This document shows, one piece after another, positions 1-6,244 of a DNA stretch of 6,244 nt. This DNA comes from JAXHUA01 sp034189695 (lineage in GTDB: Bacteria > Chloroflexota > Dehalococcoidia > E44-bin15). The position numbers were made by a program, and so were the translations under genes. The stretch is from the NCBI GenBank assembly GCA_034189695.1, contig JAXHUA010000070.1, positions 1 to 6,244 of the forward strand. Reading direction: 5' to 3'. Positions within the stretch are counted from its first letter, which is position 1; the number at the start of each line of letters is the position of its first letter. Under the pieces are notes generated by a model that saw only the letters and a list, made by a program, of their open reading frames with translations, was not told the origin of the DNA and ran no database searches.

Positions 1-245
1 CAGGCGTGTACACCGTGTTCGGCGTCACCTGGCCGACACTGGGCAGCAAGGAGGTCACCGACTACCTCTTCAAGGAGTCGGAAGAGATGTACGGGGGCAT
101 GTGGGACTTCGAGCCCGACCCGATCAAGGGAGCGCAGATGATGATCCAGCACATCGACAAGAAGCGCAAGGCGCTCGGTATCGACAAGGCCCGTGAGCGG
201 GTGCTCTACGATATGGCCATGAGACGAGAACTGGATGCCGTATAG
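1..245 (+). CDS. acsA: Carbon monoxide dehydrogenase of the CODH/ACS complex, C-terminal fragment (5' end outside window)
   Basis: Only the last 80 residues are present. The reading frame is already open at base 3 and ends at a TAG at 243-245, so the GTG at base 6 is an internal Val codon, not a start. The full enzyme (about 670 residues in Moorella, from memory) reduces CO2 to CO at a Ni-Fe-S C-cluster and sends CO through a tunnel to acetyl-CoA synthase in the cytoplasm. None of the cluster ligands fall in this fragment. Identification rests on the C-terminal region: a GVTWPTLGS segment, then YGGMW, EPDP, HIDKKRKALGI and a tail DKARERVLYDM. I recognise this tail as typical of the ACS-partner CODH; the monofunctional CooS usually stops near the KRKALG-like motif. 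The gene directly downstream is acsB, which supports the assignment. It is truncated by the window edge, not broken. Confidence 0.88.
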   Translation, partial: GVYTVFGVTWPTLGSKEVTDYLFKESEEMYGGMWDFEPDPIKGAQMMIQHIDKKRKALGIDKARERVLYDMAMRRELDAV

Positions 246-287
246 GCGTCCATAGGATGCGATTCTAGAGAGAGTGGAGGATCTGCG

Positions 288-2516
288 ATGTCGAAGATAA
301 TTGCATCAGCAGCGATACGAGGAGCCCACAAGATCGTGGGCGAAGCAGAGAAGAAGTGGCAGGAGGCGATGGACAAGTGGGGAGCGAACGAGCCCGTCGG
401 GTTTCCCAACACGGCTTACTACCTGCCGGTGATTTACGGCATCATGGGACACAAGGTAGAGAAGCTGGGTGACATGGAGGCCGTGTTCAAGGAGTCCCGG
501 GCGCTGCTTCCGCCTCCGGTCAGGGAGGTACACCCGCTACCTTACCTCGCGCCAACCCTCGATGCCGGGATGGCGACGTTGTTCGCGGAGGAGTGCTTCG
601 AGGCGATACGCTATCTGGAGCAGCCGGATTTCTACCTCCAGGATGAGGACGTCACGGAGGGTAACATCTGGCTGGGTGCCGCAAGCGACGTCATCCTGAG
701 GAAGAGGGGCATTGAGTTCGTTGATGGTACGGCTCCAGGGTTTGCCGCGGTGGTGGGTGCCGCGCCGAGCCCGGAGATAGCCAAGAACATCGCCGAAGAG
801 CTCCAGCGTAAGAACATCTACGTGTTCATGGCGGCCAGTCAGAACGGGACGACTTTCGCCCAGCAGCTTCTTGATGCAGGAGTGCAGATAGGCTGGCCCA
901 CCCGCCTGGTGTCCTTCGGGCCCGACATCTCGTCGGCCATTTTCGCCATGGGCTTCGCTACCAGGGCGGCCATGTCCTTCGGAGGCGTCGAGCCAGGCGA
1001 CTACAGAAAGGTGCTCATCTACAACAAGGACCGGATATTCGCGTTCGTTCTGCCGCTGGGGTACGTAAGCGATGAGTGGTACGCCAATGCGGCAGGCGCA
1101 ATTAACTGGGGCTTCCCCACCATTGCCGACACGCCAATCCCGGAGATCCTGCCTAGTGGCATTTGCACCTATGAGCACGTCGTGTCGGACGTCCCTCACG
1201 ACAAGATGGTGTCGAAGGCTATCGAGGTGAGAGGGCTCAAGGTCACCGTGACTGAGTTGCCTATTCCAGTGGCCTTCGGCGCGGCCTTCGAGGGCGAGAG
1301 AGTCCGCAAGGACGAGTTCTTCGCCGAGTTCGGGGGTGGCAGGACGCCGATGCTCGAGTTCGTGACGAGCAAGCACATGGACGAGGTGGACGATGGGAAG
1401 GTCGAGGTTATCGGACCCGATGTGGACGGCATGGAGGAAGGCAAAGCGTACCCGCTGGCCATTGTGGTCGAAGTGGCGGGCCGTGAGATGCAGGACGACT
1501 ACGAGCCCATCCTGGAGCGGCAGATTCACCACCTCATCAACTACGCTTCGGGTGTGTGGCACCAGGGTCAGCGCGACATCGGATGGCTGCGGCTGGCGAA
1601 GTCGGCCAAGGAGAAAGGCTTCACGCTGGCGCACATCGGCACCATCCTGCACGCCAAGCTCCACGAGGACTTCGGGCGGATATTCGACAAGCTACAGGTC
1701 AAGCTGTATACGGAAGAGGACAAGGTGAAGGAGCTCATCGAAGGCGCTCGCGATGTGTACAATGCCAGAGACGCGCGCATCGAGGGCATGACCGATGAGA
1801 CCATCGACACCTACTACTCCTGCACGCTGTGCCAGTCCTTTGCCCCTACCCACGTCTGCGTCATCAGCCCGGAGCGGACCGGGCTTTGCGGCTCCTATAA
1901 CTGGATGGACTGCAGGGCGGCCTACGAGATCAACCCCACGGGCCCCAATCAGCCGGTCGAGAAGGGAGAGACCGTTCAGGAGTGGCTGGGACAGTGGAAG
2001 GGAGTGAACGACTTCGTCTACAAGGCGTCGCGGGGCGCCATAGACCACTACAACTTCTACAGCATCATGAACGACCCCATGACCACCTGCGGTTGCTGCG
2101 AGTGCATCGCTGCCGTCCTTCCGTTGTGCAACGGCGTGATGACGGTGAACCGCGAGTACACTGGGGAGACACCGTGCGGCATGAAGTTCACCACCCTTGC
2201 CGGGACCATCGGAGGTGGCATTAGCACTCCGGGGTTCGTTGGCCATGGCAAGTACAATACGACACAGCGCAAGTTCCTCAGGGCTGAAGGGCCGAAAGAC
2301 AAGCCTGAAGGCGGCTTGTTAAGGTTGGTGTGGATGCCAACCAGTCTCAAAGCGGAGATCGGCGAGCGGATCAACCAGCGGGGTGAGGAGCTCGGCGTGC
2401 CTGGCTTGCTTGACAAGATCGCTGATGAGACGGTGGGGACCACCGAAGAGGAGATCCTGCCCTTCCTGGAGGAGAAGGGCCACCCCGCGCTGAAGCTGGA
2501 TCCGATCATAGGCTAG
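288..2516 (+). CDS. acsB: CO-methylating acetyl-CoA synthase (CODH/ACS alpha subunit), complete
   Basis: This 742-residue cytoplasmic enzyme condenses CO (from AcsA), a methyl group (from the corrinoid iron-sulfur protein) and CoA to acetyl-CoA. Length is close to the 729 residues of Moorella ACS. All A-cluster ligands are present: Cys512, Cys515, Cys524 and Cys534 (spacing 3, 9, 10, matching Moorella 506/509/518/528) for the [4Fe-4S] cube. The Cys601-Gly602-Cys603 motif matches 595-597 and binds the distal Ni, with Cys515, Cys601 and Cys603 bridging the proximal Ni. Phe518 aligns with active-site Phe512, and Trp424 with the CoA-responsive Trp418. Residues about 1-315 are the N-terminal CODH-docking and tunnel domain that archaeal CdhC lacks, so this is the bacterial form. 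Start ATG has a GGAGG at 276-280, 7 bases upstream. It lies 42 bases after acsA and 16 before acsC, so it is probably in one operon with them. Confidence 0.97.
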   Translation: MSKIIASAAIRGAHKIVGEAEKKWQEAMDKWGANEPVGFPNTAYYLPVIYGIMGHKVEKLGDMEAVFKESRALLPPPVREVHPLPYLAPTLDAGMATLFAEECFEAIRYLEQPDFYLQDEDVTEGNIWLGAASDVILRKRGIEFVDGTAPGFAAVVGAAPSPEIAKNIAEELQRKNIYVFMAASQNGTTFAQQLLDAGVQIGWPTRLVSFGPDISSAIFAMGFATRAAMSFGGVEPGDYRKVLIYNKDRIFAFVLPLGYVSDEWYANAAGAINWGFPTIADTPIPEILPSGICTYEHVVSDVPHDKMVSKAIEVRGLKVTVTELPIPVAFGAAFEGERVRKDEFFAEFGGGRTPMLEFVTSKHMDEVDDGKVEVIGPDVDGMEEGKAYPLAIVVEVAGREMQDDYEPILERQIHHLINYASGVWHQGQRDIGWLRLAKSAKEKGFTLAHIGTILHAKLHEDFGRIFDKLQVKLYTEEDKVKELIEGARDVYNARDARIEGMTDETIDTYYSCTLCQSFAPTHVCVISPERTGLCGSYNWMDCRAAYEINPTGPNQPVEKGETVQEWLGQWKGVNDFVYKASRGAIDHYNFYSIMNDPMTTCGCCECIAAVLPLCNGVMTVNREYTGETPCGMKFTTLAGTIGGGISTPGFVGHGKYNTTQRKFLRAEGPKDKPEGGLLRLVWMPTSLKAEIGERINQRGEELGVPGLLDKIADETVGTTEEEILPFLEEKGHPALKLDPIIG

Positions 2517-2532
2517 GAAAGGAGTAGGTGAC

Positions 2533-3879
2533 ATGGCGCTCACCGGCATAGAGATATTCAAGCTGCTACCCAAGACGAACTGTAAGGAGTGCGGGGAGCC
2601 AACGTGCCTTGCGTTCGCTATGAAGCTGGCAGCGGGTAAGGCGGAACTCGGCCTGTGCCCTCACGTCTCTGAAGAGGCGAAGGCGCAGTTGGCCGAGGCT
2701 TCGGCCCCTCCGATCCGACCAGTCGGCGTTGGCACCGGTGACAGGGCGGTCAAAGTCGGTGGCGAGACAGTGATGTTCCGCCACGAGAAGAGGTTCGACA
2801 ACGCTCCAGGCATCGCCCTTCTCATCAGCGACACGATGGACGATGCCGAGGTCGACGCCAGGCTGAAGAGGTTCGGGGAGCTGGAGTACGAGAGGGTGGG
2901 GCTGACGCTCCGCCCGGAGATGGTGGCTGCCAAGTGCGAGTCAGGCGATGCGGGCAAGTTCGCTGCCCTGGTCGAGAGGATCACAAAGGGAAGCGATTGT
3001 GCCCTTATCCTGATGAGCGATGACGCCGACGTGCAGGCTGCCGCGCTGAAGGTCTGCGCTGACAGGAAGCCGCTCATCTACGCGGCGACAGAGGCGAATG
3101 CCGACGGCATGGCCGAGCTGGCCAAAGGAAACTCCTGCCCGCTGGCGGTGAAAGCGGACGGCCTGGAGAAGCTCTCTGAGTTGACCGTCAAGCTGAATGA
3201 GGCTGGGGTCAATGACCTGGTGCTGGACTCCGGCTCGAGGACGCTTCGTAAGGCGTACCAGGACCAGGTTCTCATCAGGAGCGCACCACTCACAAAGCAG
3301 TTCCGTCCGCTGGGTTTCCCGACCATCGTTTTCCCGTGCGAGATGACAGACGACCCGATGAAAGAGGCGGTGATAGCGTCGGCGTTTGTCGCCAAGTACG
3401 CCGGCATCATCGTGCTGTCCGACTTCCAGGGTGAGGCGTTGTTCCCGCTGCTGGTGGAGAGGATGAACATCTACACCGACCCGCAACGGCCGCTGGCCAC
3501 CACGGAGGGGATCTACGAGATCAACAATCCGAGCGAGGACTCACCGGTGCTCATCACGACCAACTTCTCGCTGACCTACTTCATCGTGTCTGGCGAGATA
3601 GAGAACAGCAGGATCCCGGCATACCTGATCGTCAAGGACACGGAGGGGCTGTCGGTCATGACCGCCTGGGCTGCGGGCAAGTTCGTGGCTGACGCGATTG
3701 GCCCGTTTGTCAAGAAGTGCGGGATAGAGGACAAGGTCAAGCATCGCAAACTGGTGATCCCAGGGTACGCTGCGGCTGAGAGCGGAGGACTGGAAGAGGA
3801 ACTGCCCGGCTGGGAGATCCTGGTCGGTCCCAGGGATGGCTCTCAGATTCCGGCCTACCTCAAGTCTTGGAAGGCATAG
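2533..3879 (+). CDS. acsC: Corrinoid iron-sulfur protein, large (gamma) subunit
   Basis: This 448-residue protein carries the cobalamin that accepts a methyl group from methyl-THF via AcsE and hands it to the A-cluster of AcsB. The N-terminal module has Cys17-x2-Cys20-x4-Cys25-x16-Cys42, the [4Fe-4S] motif that reductively reactivates Co(II). A TIM-barrel-like middle follows, and the B12-binding C-terminal domain covers roughly 325-448. There I recognise the TNFSLTYF segment (343-350), DTEGLSVMTAWAA from 369, the PGY at 410-412 and a final IPAYLK, all close to Moorella AcsC (about 446 residues, from memory). ATG start is preceded by AAAGGAG at 2518-2524, 8 bases away. Gaps to acsB and acsE are 16 and 10 bases. 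The protein normally works as a heterodimer with the small subunit AcsD, whose gene is not in this window. The archaeal homologue is CdhE, but the neighbours point to the bacterial form. Confidence 0.95.
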   Translation: MALTGIEIFKLLPKTNCKECGEPTCLAFAMKLAAGKAELGLCPHVSEEAKAQLAEASAPPIRPVGVGTGDRAVKVGGETVMFRHEKRFDNAPGIALLISDTMDDAEVDARLKRFGELEYERVGLTLRPEMVAAKCESGDAGKFAALVERITKGSDCALILMSDDADVQAAALKVCADRKPLIYAATEANADGMAELAKGNSCPLAVKADGLEKLSELTVKLNEAGVNDLVLDSGSRTLRKAYQDQVLIRSAPLTKQFRPLGFPTIVFPCEMTDDPMKEAVIASAFVAKYAGIIVLSDFQGEALFPLLVERMNIYTDPQRPLATTEGIYEINNPSEDSPVLITTNFSLTYFIVSGEIENSRIPAYLIVKDTEGLSVMTAWAAGKFVADAIGPFVKKCGIEDKVKHRKLVIPGYAAAESGGLEEELPGWEILVGPRDGSQIPAYLKSWKA

Positions 3880-3883
3880 GAGG
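3878..3883 (+). promoter_or_regulatory. Ribosome binding site that fixes the acsE start
   Basis: AGGAGG overlaps the last two bases of the acsC TAG stop and lies 6 bases before ATG 3890. This strong site picks ATG 3890 over the open upstream frame inside acsC, and suggests that ribosomes finishing acsC can reinitiate on acsE. Confidence 0.8.
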
Positions 3884-3889
3884 ACCGTG

Positions 3890-4762
3890 ATGATCCTTAT
3901 CGCGGAGAGCATCAACATCATGTCCCGGTCGATAGGGCCGGCGATCAGGAACAGGGACCCCAAGCCGATTCAGGAACTCGCCAGGGCTCAGGTTGAGGCT
4001 GGCGCGGACTACCTGGACCTCAATATCGGTCCGGCCCGGAAAGCGGGGGACGAACTGATGGCCTGGGTGGTGAATACCGTGCAGGAGGTCACCGACGCGC
4101 CGCTTTCGCTCGACACGACCAACCCGGTGGCCATGGAGGCCGGGCTCAAGGTATGCAAGAACAAGGCGCTGATCAACTCCATCTCGCCGGCGAGGCTGGA
4201 TGAGGAGCTGCCCTTCGTGAAGAAGTACGGCGCGGAGATGATCGGGCTCCTCTGGGGGTTGGAGGGGATGCCCCGCGATTCAGCGGAGCGTGGGGTCACA
4301 GTTGCCGAACTGATGTACGCCGCCAACGAGGCAGGGATTGCGAACGAGGAGATCTGGATTGACCCCATTGCCAGTCCGGTGTCCGTGGAGATAAACCAGG
4401 TGAAGTCCTGCGTGGAGTTCATGGGCATGCTCGGCGAGATTGCTCCTGGCGCCAAGTCCACGGTTGGTCTGTCCAACGTCTCCAACGGTGCTCCCGATGG
4501 CCTCCGGCCCTGGCTGAACCGCACCTACATGATAATGCTGATGCGTTACGGGCTGTACTCGGCCATAGTGGACGCCTTTGATTCGGAGCTCGTCGCCATA
4601 GCGCGGGGGCAGAGGCCGCAGATCGTCGATCTGGTGCACCGCGCAATGGACGGTGAGAAACCCGACCTCTCTTCACTGAGCGAGGAGCAGGTGAACTACG
4701 TGAAGACGGTGCGGGTGCTTACCGGCGAGGCGCTGTACTCTGATTCGTGGCTTGACATCTAG
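3890..4762 (+). CDS. acsE: 5-methyltetrahydrofolate:corrinoid iron-sulfur protein methyltransferase (MeTr)
   Basis: This 290-residue protein of the pterin-binding (DHPS-like) TIM-barrel family transfers the N5-methyl of methyl-THF to Co(I) of AcsC/AcsD, linking the methyl and carbonyl branches of the Wood-Ljungdahl pathway. Alignment by eye with Moorella MeTr finds the pterin-site residues Asp75 (in LDTTN), Asn96 (in LINS), Asp158 (in WIDP) and Asn196 (in GLSNVSNG), equivalent to Moorella 75, 96, 160 and 199. The C-terminal part, from about residue 238, is roughly 28 residues longer than in the 262-residue Moorella enzyme. The frame is open further upstream to 3836, inside acsC. ATG 3890 is chosen because the AGGAGG at 3878-3883 sits 6 bases before it and the resulting N-terminus (MILIAESIN) aligns with the family start. 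A GTG at 3887 is a weaker alternative. It is placed 10 bases after acsC. Sequence databases may label it dihydropteroate synthase, which the context contradicts. Confidence 0.93.
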   Translation: MILIAESINIMSRSIGPAIRNRDPKPIQELARAQVEAGADYLDLNIGPARKAGDELMAWVVNTVQEVTDAPLSLDTTNPVAMEAGLKVCKNKALINSISPARLDEELPFVKKYGAEMIGLLWGLEGMPRDSAERGVTVAELMYAANEAGIANEEIWIDPIASPVSVEINQVKSCVEFMGMLGEIAPGAKSTVGLSNVSNGAPDGLRPWLNRTYMIMLMRYGLYSAIVDAFDSELVAIARGQRPQIVDLVHRAMDGEKPDLSSLSEEQVNYVKTVRVLTGEALYSDSWLDI

Positions 4763-4773
4763 CGTGAGTCTTT

Positions 4774-4778
4774 GGAGG
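4774..4778 (+). promoter_or_regulatory. Ribosome binding site of the hydrogenase small subunit, long spacer
   Basis: GGAGG is the only Shine-Dalgarno-like sequence in the acsE-hydrogenase gap. Its spacer to ATG 4792 is 13 bases, longer than the 6-8 bases at the neighbouring genes, which may mean weaker translation. No in-frame ATG, GTG or TTG lies nearer; ATA 4783 is the only near-cognate codon. Confidence 0.55.
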
Positions 4779-4791
4779 TGGCATAGATTCG

Positions 4792-5658
4792 ATGGTGAAT
4801 GAGATCCCCGTGGTATGGCTGCAAATGGCGGCATGCACTGGGTGTTCTGTGTCGTTGCTCAACTCCGCGAGCCCTACAATTAAGAACCTTCTCATCGATC
4901 AGGTCGTCCCCGGAGTGCATGTCAACCTCAGGTTTCACGCCACCATAATGGCCGGCGCTGGCGAGCCGGCAATGGAAGTCCTTGAGGACACGGCCAGAGA
5001 GGCGAAGGACGGTTTCATCCTGGTCGTTGAAGGGGCTATTCCGACTGCGGGCGACGCGCTGTACGGGGCGGTCGGGGAGCGAGACGGCAAGCCTGTCAGC
5101 ATGGAAGACAGGCTGGTGGAACTGGCTGAGAGCGCCCAGGCTATCCTCGCGGTAGGGACCTGTGCTTCCTTCGGCGGGATTCCGGCTGCTGCTCCCAATC
5201 CCACTGGCTGCAAGCCGGTGAGCACGATACTCGACGCCAGGGGCATAAAGAAGCCCTTGGTGAACATACCCGGGTGTCCTCCCCATCCTGACTGGTTTGT
5301 GGGAACAGTCGCGGGCATAATACTGAACGGCCTGCCGAAGCCGGAAGACCTGGACGACTATCACAGGCCGTTGGCCTTCTACGGCAAGCTGATCCACGAG
5401 AACTGCCCGCGGCGAGCCTACTTCGACGAGGGCAAGTTCGCCAAGAAGCCGGGCGACGAGGGGTGCCTGTACGAGCTCGGCTGCAAGGGGCCGATAACCT
5501 ACGCTGACTGCCCGTTGAGACGCTGGAACAATGGCACCAACTGGGTCATTGGGGCTGGTGCCCCATGTAACGGCTGCACGCAGCCCGAGTTCCCTGACCA
5601 GGTAGCGCCCTTCTACGAGAAGCTGGTCGACATCGAGTTGCCGACGATCGGCGCCTGA
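4792..5658 (+). CDS. [NiFe] hydrogenase small subunit, no Tat signal, probably cytoplasmic
   Basis: This 288-residue electron-transfer subunit has three Fe-S clusters. Proximal ligands are Cys15, Cys18 (CTGC), Cys124 (GTCASFGG) and Cys162 (PGCPPHPDW). Distal ligands are His202, Cys205, Cys225 and Cys231. Medial ligands are Cys240, Cys259 and Cys262 (APCNGC). The spacing is that of group 1/2 uptake-type hydrogenases. Gly17 and Gly129 stand where O2-tolerant enzymes have extra cysteines, so it should be a standard O2-sensitive type. There is no twin-arginine leader before the proximal motif and no C-terminal membrane anchor, so a cytoplasmic enzyme is inferred. It starts 29 bases after acsE and is followed after 26 bases by its large subunit, so co-transcription with the acs genes is likely. 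The exact hydrogenase subgroup and electron partner cannot be fixed by eye, so no gene symbol is given. Confidence 0.93.
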   Translation: MVNEIPVVWLQMAACTGCSVSLLNSASPTIKNLLIDQVVPGVHVNLRFHATIMAGAGEPAMEVLEDTAREAKDGFILVVEGAIPTAGDALYGAVGERDGKPVSMEDRLVELAESAQAILAVGTCASFGGIPAAAPNPTGCKPVSTILDARGIKKPLVNIPGCPPHPDWFVGTVAGIILNGLPKPEDLDDYHRPLAFYGKLIHENCPRRAYFDEGKFAKKPGDEGCLYELGCKGPITYADCPLRRWNNGTNWVIGAGAPCNGCTQPEFPDQVAPFYEKLVDIELPTIGA

Positions 5659-5670
5659 TTGAGCTCTGGC

Positions 5671-5676
5671 AAGGAG
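5671..5676 (+). promoter_or_regulatory. Ribosome binding site that supports the GTG start of the hydrogenase large subunit
   Basis: AAGGAG stands 8 bases before GTG 5685. An ATG at 5678 is only 1 base from it and opens a frame of eight codons that stops at once, so the GTG is the real start. Confidence 0.75.
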
Positions 5677-5684
5677 AATGAGTC

Positions 5685-6244
5685 GTGGGGAAGATAGCAA
5701 TTGACCCGATTACCCGGATAGAAGGACATCTGAAGATAGAGGCGACAGTCGAGAATGGGGTGGTTAAAGATGCGAAAAGCAGCGGCACCCTGTTTCGCGG
5801 CATTGAACTCATCCTTCGAGGGAGAGACCCGCGTGACGCTCAGGTAATCACCCAGCGCATCTGCGGCGTGTGTCCCCAGTCTCACGGCATCGCTGCGAGT
5901 CTGAACCTCGACAGCGCCTTCGGCATCGCCGACAGAATCCCCGATAACGCCCGAATCATCAGAAACCTGATACAGGGGGCGCATGTTGCTCAGGACCACA
6001 TCCTGCACTTCTATCATCTCGCTGCCCTCGACTACGTTGACATAACCGACGTAGCCAAGTACGAGGGGAACAACTCTGACCTGAACTCCGTCAAGGACTT
6101 CATCGCCCGGGGTGCGCTGGGCCCCTTTGTGCCGCGTTACGAGGGCGACTATCGTCTGCCTGCCGAGGTCAACCAGCAGGCGGTGGCGCACTACGTGAAG
6201 GCTCTGGAGGTGAGACGCGTCGGCCACGAGATGGTAAGTCTTCT
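5685..6244 (+). CDS. [NiFe] hydrogenase large (catalytic) subunit, N-terminal part, cut by window edge
   Basis: The first 186 residues of the Ni-Fe active-site subunit are present. The frame stays open to the last base. The opening IDPITRIEGHLKIE is the family signature, with Glu13 at the place of the conserved proton-transfer Glu (Glu25 in D. fructosovorans). The L1 motif RICGVCPQSH is at 58-67, where Cys60 and Cys63 supply two of the four Ni/Fe thiolates. The second CxxC (L2) and the maturation-protease tail lie beyond the window. The start is GTG 5685: a stop codon (TGA 5679-5681) is two codons upstream in frame, an AAGGAG at 5671-5676 is 8 bases away, and no earlier in-frame start exists. 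It pairs with the small subunit 26 bases upstream. The enzyme splits or makes H2; the likely direction is uptake to feed CO2 reduction, which is inference. L1 resembles group 1/2 enzymes; group 3 is less likely. Confidence 0.93.
   Translation, partial: MGKIAIDPITRIEGHLKIEATVENGVVKDAKSSGTLFRGIELILRGRDPRDAQVITQRICGVCPQSHGIAASLNLDSAFGIADRIPDNARIIRNLIQGAHVAQDHILHFYHLAALDYVDITDVAKYEGNNSDLNSVKDFIARGALGPFVPRYEGDYRLPAEVNQQAVAHYVKALEVRRVGHEMVSL

Noticed and set aside
246..287. Promoter or terminator in the acsA-acsB gap
   Set aside because: No inverted repeat with a T-run and no clear -35/-10 pair is visible in these 42 bases; only the acsB ribosome binding site can be supported.
537..1664. A 375-codon open frame on the - strand across acsB
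   Set aside because: It lies wholly opposite a gene with intact catalytic residues and has no recognisable motif. Such frames are common opposite G+C-rich genes with strong third-position bias.
3836..3889. A longer acsE starting inside acsC
   Set aside because: The extra 18 residues (Arg-rich, unlike the family) are acsC read in another frame. The AGGAGG at 3878-3883 and the family N-terminus support ATG 3890.
3890..4762. Dihydropteroate synthase (folP) of folate synthesis
   Set aside because: The fold is shared, but the residue pattern (Asp75, Asn96, Asp158, Asn196) and the acs neighbours match the corrinoid methyltransferase.
4759..5700. A 313-codon open frame on the - strand across the hydrogenase small subunit
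   Set aside because: It is antisense to a gene with all cluster ligands in place, and its translation shows no known domain. It is a composition artefact.
5678..5704. ATG 5678 as the start of a small peptide or of the large subunit
   Set aside because: It opens only eight codons, is out of frame with the hydrogenase, and sits 1 base from the Shine-Dalgarno sequence.
5613..6227. A 204-codon open frame on the - strand at the right edge
   Set aside because: The + strand here encodes the hydrogenase large subunit with its RxCGxC motif, so the antisense frame is a shadow.

Overview
The window is a gene-dense stretch of an anaerobic bacterial chromosome. It carries six genes, all on the + strand, separated by only 10-42 bases. 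Read in order they are: the 3' end of the carbon monoxide dehydrogenase that partners acetyl-CoA synthase (acsA), complete acetyl-CoA synthase (acsB), the large subunit of the corrinoid iron-sulfur protein (acsC), a methyltetrahydrofolate:corrinoid protein methyltransferase (acsE), a [NiFe] hydrogenase small subunit, and the 5' part of the matching hydrogenase large subunit, cut by the right edge. No RNA gene, mobile element, repeat array, convincing promoter or terminator was seen. No intergenic stretch exceeds 42 bases.

The first four genes encode most of the carbonyl (western) branch of the Wood-Ljungdahl pathway. AcsE moves the methyl group of methyl-tetrahydrofolate onto the cobalamin of the corrinoid protein (AcsC with its partner AcsD). 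That protein delivers it to the A-cluster of AcsB. CO made from CO2 by AcsA reaches AcsB, and methyl, CO and CoA are joined to acetyl-CoA. All metal ligands that can be checked are intact. Use of methyl-THF, a full-length ACS with its N-terminal CODH-binding domain, and an AcsA-type CODH tail mark this as the bacterial rather than the archaeal system.

The two hydrogenase genes follow acsE after 29 bases on the same strand. The small subunit has no Tat signal, so the enzyme is probably cytoplasmic. The simplest reading is H2 oxidation (or H2 disposal) coupled to CO2 fixation or acetyl-CoA oxidation. The electron acceptor cannot be told from this window.

The G+C-rich sequence (about 60% by eye), bacterial ACS and unusual gene order fit an uncultured anaerobe of Chloroflexota (Dehalococcoidia-like) or Desulfobacterota type better than a classical low-GC clostridial acetogen. 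This is a guess from composition and gene content. No wholly new system is evident. The points worth a second look are the hydrogenase joined to the acs cluster, the absence of acsD between acsC and acsE, and a longer C-terminal region in the methyltransferase.
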